A DNA stretch of 15,372 nt from Paracoccaceae bacterium (GTDB taxonomy: Bacteria > Pseudomonadota > Alphaproteobacteria > Rhodobacterales > Rhodobacteraceae): NCBI GenBank assembly GCA_007120685.1, contig SKNG01000050.1, positions 1 to 15,372 on the forward strand, read 5' to 3'. The notes beneath the pieces are model-generated. The model did no database searches, was not told the origin of the DNA, and saw nothing but the letters and a program-made list of their open reading frames with translations. Of the stretch, positions 13,818 through 15,372 are shown piece by piece. The number at the start of each line of letters is the position of its first letter. Positions within the stretch are counted from its first letter, which is position 1. A program made the translations under genes and the position numbers.

Positions 13818-14642
13818 TTAGTCATGCTGCACCCCCAGATAGGCCTTGATGACCTCTTCGTTGCTGCGCACCTCGTCAGGCGAGCCGTCGCCGATCTTCT
13901 TGCCGTAATCCATCACCACCACGCGGTCCGACAGATCCATCACCACGCCCATGTCGTGCTCGATCAGGACGATGGTGCTGCCGAACTCGTCGTTCACATC
14001 CAGGATGAAGCGGGACATGTCCTCCTTTTCCTCGACATTCATGCCGGCCATGGGTTCATCAAGCAGCAGGATCGAGGGTTCCGCGGCCAGCGCGCGGGCC
14101 AGTTCAACCCGCTTCTTCAACCCGTAGGGCAGGCGCGCCACGGGCGTCTTGCGGATGTGCTGGATTTCCAGAAAGTCGATGACCTTTTCGACCTTCTCGC
14201 GGTTTTCTTCTTCTTCGCGCGCCGCCGGCCCCCACCACAGCGCCTGGCTGAAGAAGCCCTTATTCATGTGGTTCAGCCGGCCGGTCATGATGTTGTCCAG
14301 CACCGACATCCCTTCGAACAGCGCGATATTCTGAAAGGTCCGGGCAATGCCGGTGCGCGCCACCTGATAGGGGCGCATGCGCGGGCGCAGGTGGCCCTTG
14401 TACCAGACCTCGCCTTCCTGCGGGTGGTAGAAGCCGGAAATCACGTTCAGCATCGACGACTTGCCGGCGCCGTTGGGGCCGATGATGGCGCGGATCTCGC
14501 CCCAGCGGATGTCGAAGCTGATGTCCTTAATCGCCACCACCCCGCCAAAGCGCAGCGTGATGTTCTTCATCTCCATCGCCACGCGACCGATCTTGCGGCC
14601 GTCGGCGGTGGTGTAACCTTCGTCCCTGTTCACATCGAGCAT
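13818..14642 (-). CDS. livG: Branched-chain amino acid-type ABC transporter, ATP-binding protein LivG
   Basis: A 274-residue cytoplasmic ATPase, partner of LivF. Walker A is GPNGAGKS (55-62), Walker B ILLLDEP (191-197), and the switch histidine is H229 in IEHDM. The signature loop reads LPYGLKKR (171-178); LivG proteins usually have LPYG followed by Gln and basic residues, so Leu-Lys-Lys is a small variation. A family-typical insert follows the Q-loop (RTFQN, 101-105), and 137-152 is strongly Glu/Arg-rich. About 20 residues precede the ATPase fold proper. The ATG at 14642 follows GGGAGG and is three bases from the stop of the small membrane protein gene. The downstream gene is livH. Confidence 0.93.
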   Translation of the reverse strand: MLDVNRDEGYTTADGRKIGRVAMEMKNITLRFGGVVAIKDISFDIRWGEIRAIIGPNGAGKSSMLNVISGFYHPQEGEVWYKGHLRPRMRPYQVARTGIARTFQNIALFEGMSVLDNIMTGRLNHMNKGFFSQALWWGPAAREEEENREKVEKVIDFLEIQHIRKTPVARLPYGLKKRVELARALAAEPSILLLDEPMAGMNVEEKEDMSRFILDVNDEFGSTIVLIEHDMGVVMDLSDRVVVMDYGKKIGDGSPDEVRSNEEVIKAYLGVQHD

Positions 14643-14645
14643 CGC

Positions 14646-14909
14646 TCACAACCTCCCGACAAGGCCGACAACCAGCCCGTAGGCGATCATCGACCCGATG
14701 ATGTAGTGAAGCCGCGCGAGCGGCAGGCCCGGCCACAGGGATTGCAGCGACAGGATGCCGAAGGCGCCGGTTATCGCCCCGCTGATCGCCGGCTGCATGA
14801 AATCCGGAAAGAACCGGACAGTGGCGAAGGACAGCACCAGCCCGGCCACCGCCCAGAAGGCCGCCGCGACATGGGAAGACGGCTTCGGCCCAGGGGAAGG
14901 CTGGGTCAT
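14646..14909 (-). CDS. Small hydrophobic membrane protein, function unknown
   Basis: An 87-residue protein I do not recognise. A short polar, proline-rich N-terminus (TQPSPGPKPSS) is followed by three hydrophobic stretches, about 13-33, 40-58 and 66-86, so it is probably an inner-membrane protein with two or three spanning segments. Its ATG overlaps the stop of the acyl-CoA synthetase gene (ATGA at 14909-14906), and its own stop is three bases before livG. This tight coupling on both sides argues it is a real gene that works with the transporter or the ligase. No enzymatic motif is visible. It might be an accessory subunit of the permease, which is only a guess. Confidence 0.75.
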   Translation of the reverse strand: MTQPSPGPKPSSHVAAAFWAVAGLVLSFATVRFFPDFMQPAISGAITGAFGILSLQSLWPGLPLARLHYIIGSMIAYGLVVGLVGRL

Positions 14910-15372
14910 TGCGCGGCCACCTTCTGCGGGGTCACGTCGCGCACCTTGGCGTCACGGATTTCCAGCGTCGCCTTGAGCCGGCCCTTGCGGCCGTCTTCAT
15001 AGGTGACTTCGGTTTCGGTATAGATCTCGTCCTTGCCGCCATAGAGCGCGTCGATCAGATCGGCGAATTTCTCTTCCACGATGCGCCGGCGCACCTTTCG
15101 GGTGCGGGTCATCTCGCCGTCATCGGCATCGAGTTCCTTGTGCAGCACCAGGAAGCGATGGATCTGGCAGCCGGCCAGCATGCGGTCCTCGGCGACGCTG
15201 GCGTTGACCTCTTCGACATGGTTCTGGATCATCTCCAGCACGCGCTTGTGCCCGGCCAGTTCCTGATAGCTGGAATAGCCGATATTGTTGCGCTCGGCCC
15301 AGTTGCCCACCGCCGTCAGGTCGATATTGATGAAGGCCACGCAGCGGTCGCGGTTGTTGCCGAAGACCACGG
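14906..15372 (-). CDS. AMP-forming acyl-CoA synthetase, FAA1/long-chain type (C-terminal part; N-terminus beyond right edge)
   Basis: Only the last 155 residues are visible, continuing in frame to the right edge, so the true start is outside. VVFGNNRDRCVAFINID resembles the start of the C-terminal lobe in long-chain acyl-CoA synthetases. GEMTRTRKVRRRIVEEKFADLIDALYGG matches the family's ending block, with the lysine of T-R-K-V in the place where these enzymes carry the adenylation lysine. The protein ends in a further 40-residue beta-rich tail (EVTYEDGRKGRLKATLEIRD) beyond that block. It would activate a carboxylic acid to its CoA ester. As the most upstream visible gene of the transporter operon, it may act on the imported substrate, alongside the PaaK-like ligase. 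Whether the acid is fatty or aromatic cannot be told from this part. Confidence 0.87.
   Translation of the reverse strand, partial: VVFGNNRDRCVAFINIDLTAVGNWAERNNIGYSSYQELAGHKRVLEMIQNHVEEVNASVAEDRMLAGCQIHRFLVLHKELDADDGEMTRTRKVRRRIVEEKFADLIDALYGGKDEIYTETEVTYEDGRKGRLKATLEIRDAKVRDVTPQKVAAQ

Noticed and set aside
1..15372. tRNA, rRNA, CRISPR array, insertion sequence, integrase or toxin-antitoxin pair
   Set aside because: Searched by eye on both strands; no cloverleaf-like intergenic segment, regular spacer repeats, transposase motifs or flanking terminal repeats were found. All gaps are under about 170 bases.

Overview
The window is G+C-rich, densely packed alphaproteobacterial DNA. The tight operons, the separate IorA/IorB pair and the Liv-type ABC cluster flanked by CoA ligases most resemble Rhodobacteraceae (Paracoccus/Rhodobacter relatives). 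That placement is an inference from protein style; no rRNA or marker gene is present. I saw no tRNA, CRISPR array, insertion sequence or phage gene.

Layout. (1) 1-1772, minus strand: a two-gene operon for a Rieske non-heme iron oxygenase (oxygenase alpha subunit, cut by the left edge) and its phthalate-dioxygenase-reductase-type reductase. (2) 1773-1935: a divergent control region with a consensus -35 box and a 24-bp AT-rich dyad lying across the promoter spacer. (3) 1936-2439, plus: a MarR-family regulator. (4) 2556-6396, plus: iorA and iorB, a thiamine-diphosphate-dependent aryl-pyruvate (indolepyruvate-type):ferredoxin oxidoreductase, separated by a 106-bp spacer holding two perfect tandem hairpins. 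A 23-bp element is repeated almost the same distance upstream of marR and of iorA, which suggests joint control. (5) 6423-15372, minus, convergent with iorB: a long operon read right to left. It holds a FAA1-type acyl-CoA synthetase (cut by the right edge), a small membrane protein, livG, livH, livM, a periplasmic binding protein, livF, a PaaK-like CoA ligase, and a secreted peptidoglycan-binding protein with a caspase-like fold whose catalytic residues appear lost.

Working model. The whole window looks like an aerobic module for uptake, CoA activation and breakdown of an aromatic (aryl-acetate, aryl-pyruvate or indole-type) acid. The ABC system would import the acid, one or both ligases would make its CoA ester, IorAB would turn a 2-oxo acid into an acyl-CoA, and the Rieske pair would attack the ring under MarR control. 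The MarR plus Rieske/reductase arrangement recalls the iad type of aerobic auxin (indole-3-acetate) degradation locus, but the substrate cannot be read from sequence.

Points that merit a second look are the promoter dyad and shared upstream element, the terminator-like leader before marR, the Asp-for-Cys change in the IorA ferredoxin domain, the iorA-iorB double hairpin, the degenerate phosphate loop of the PaaK-like ligase, the hairpin between the binding-protein gene and livF, and the catalytically dead caspase-like protein at the operon end.
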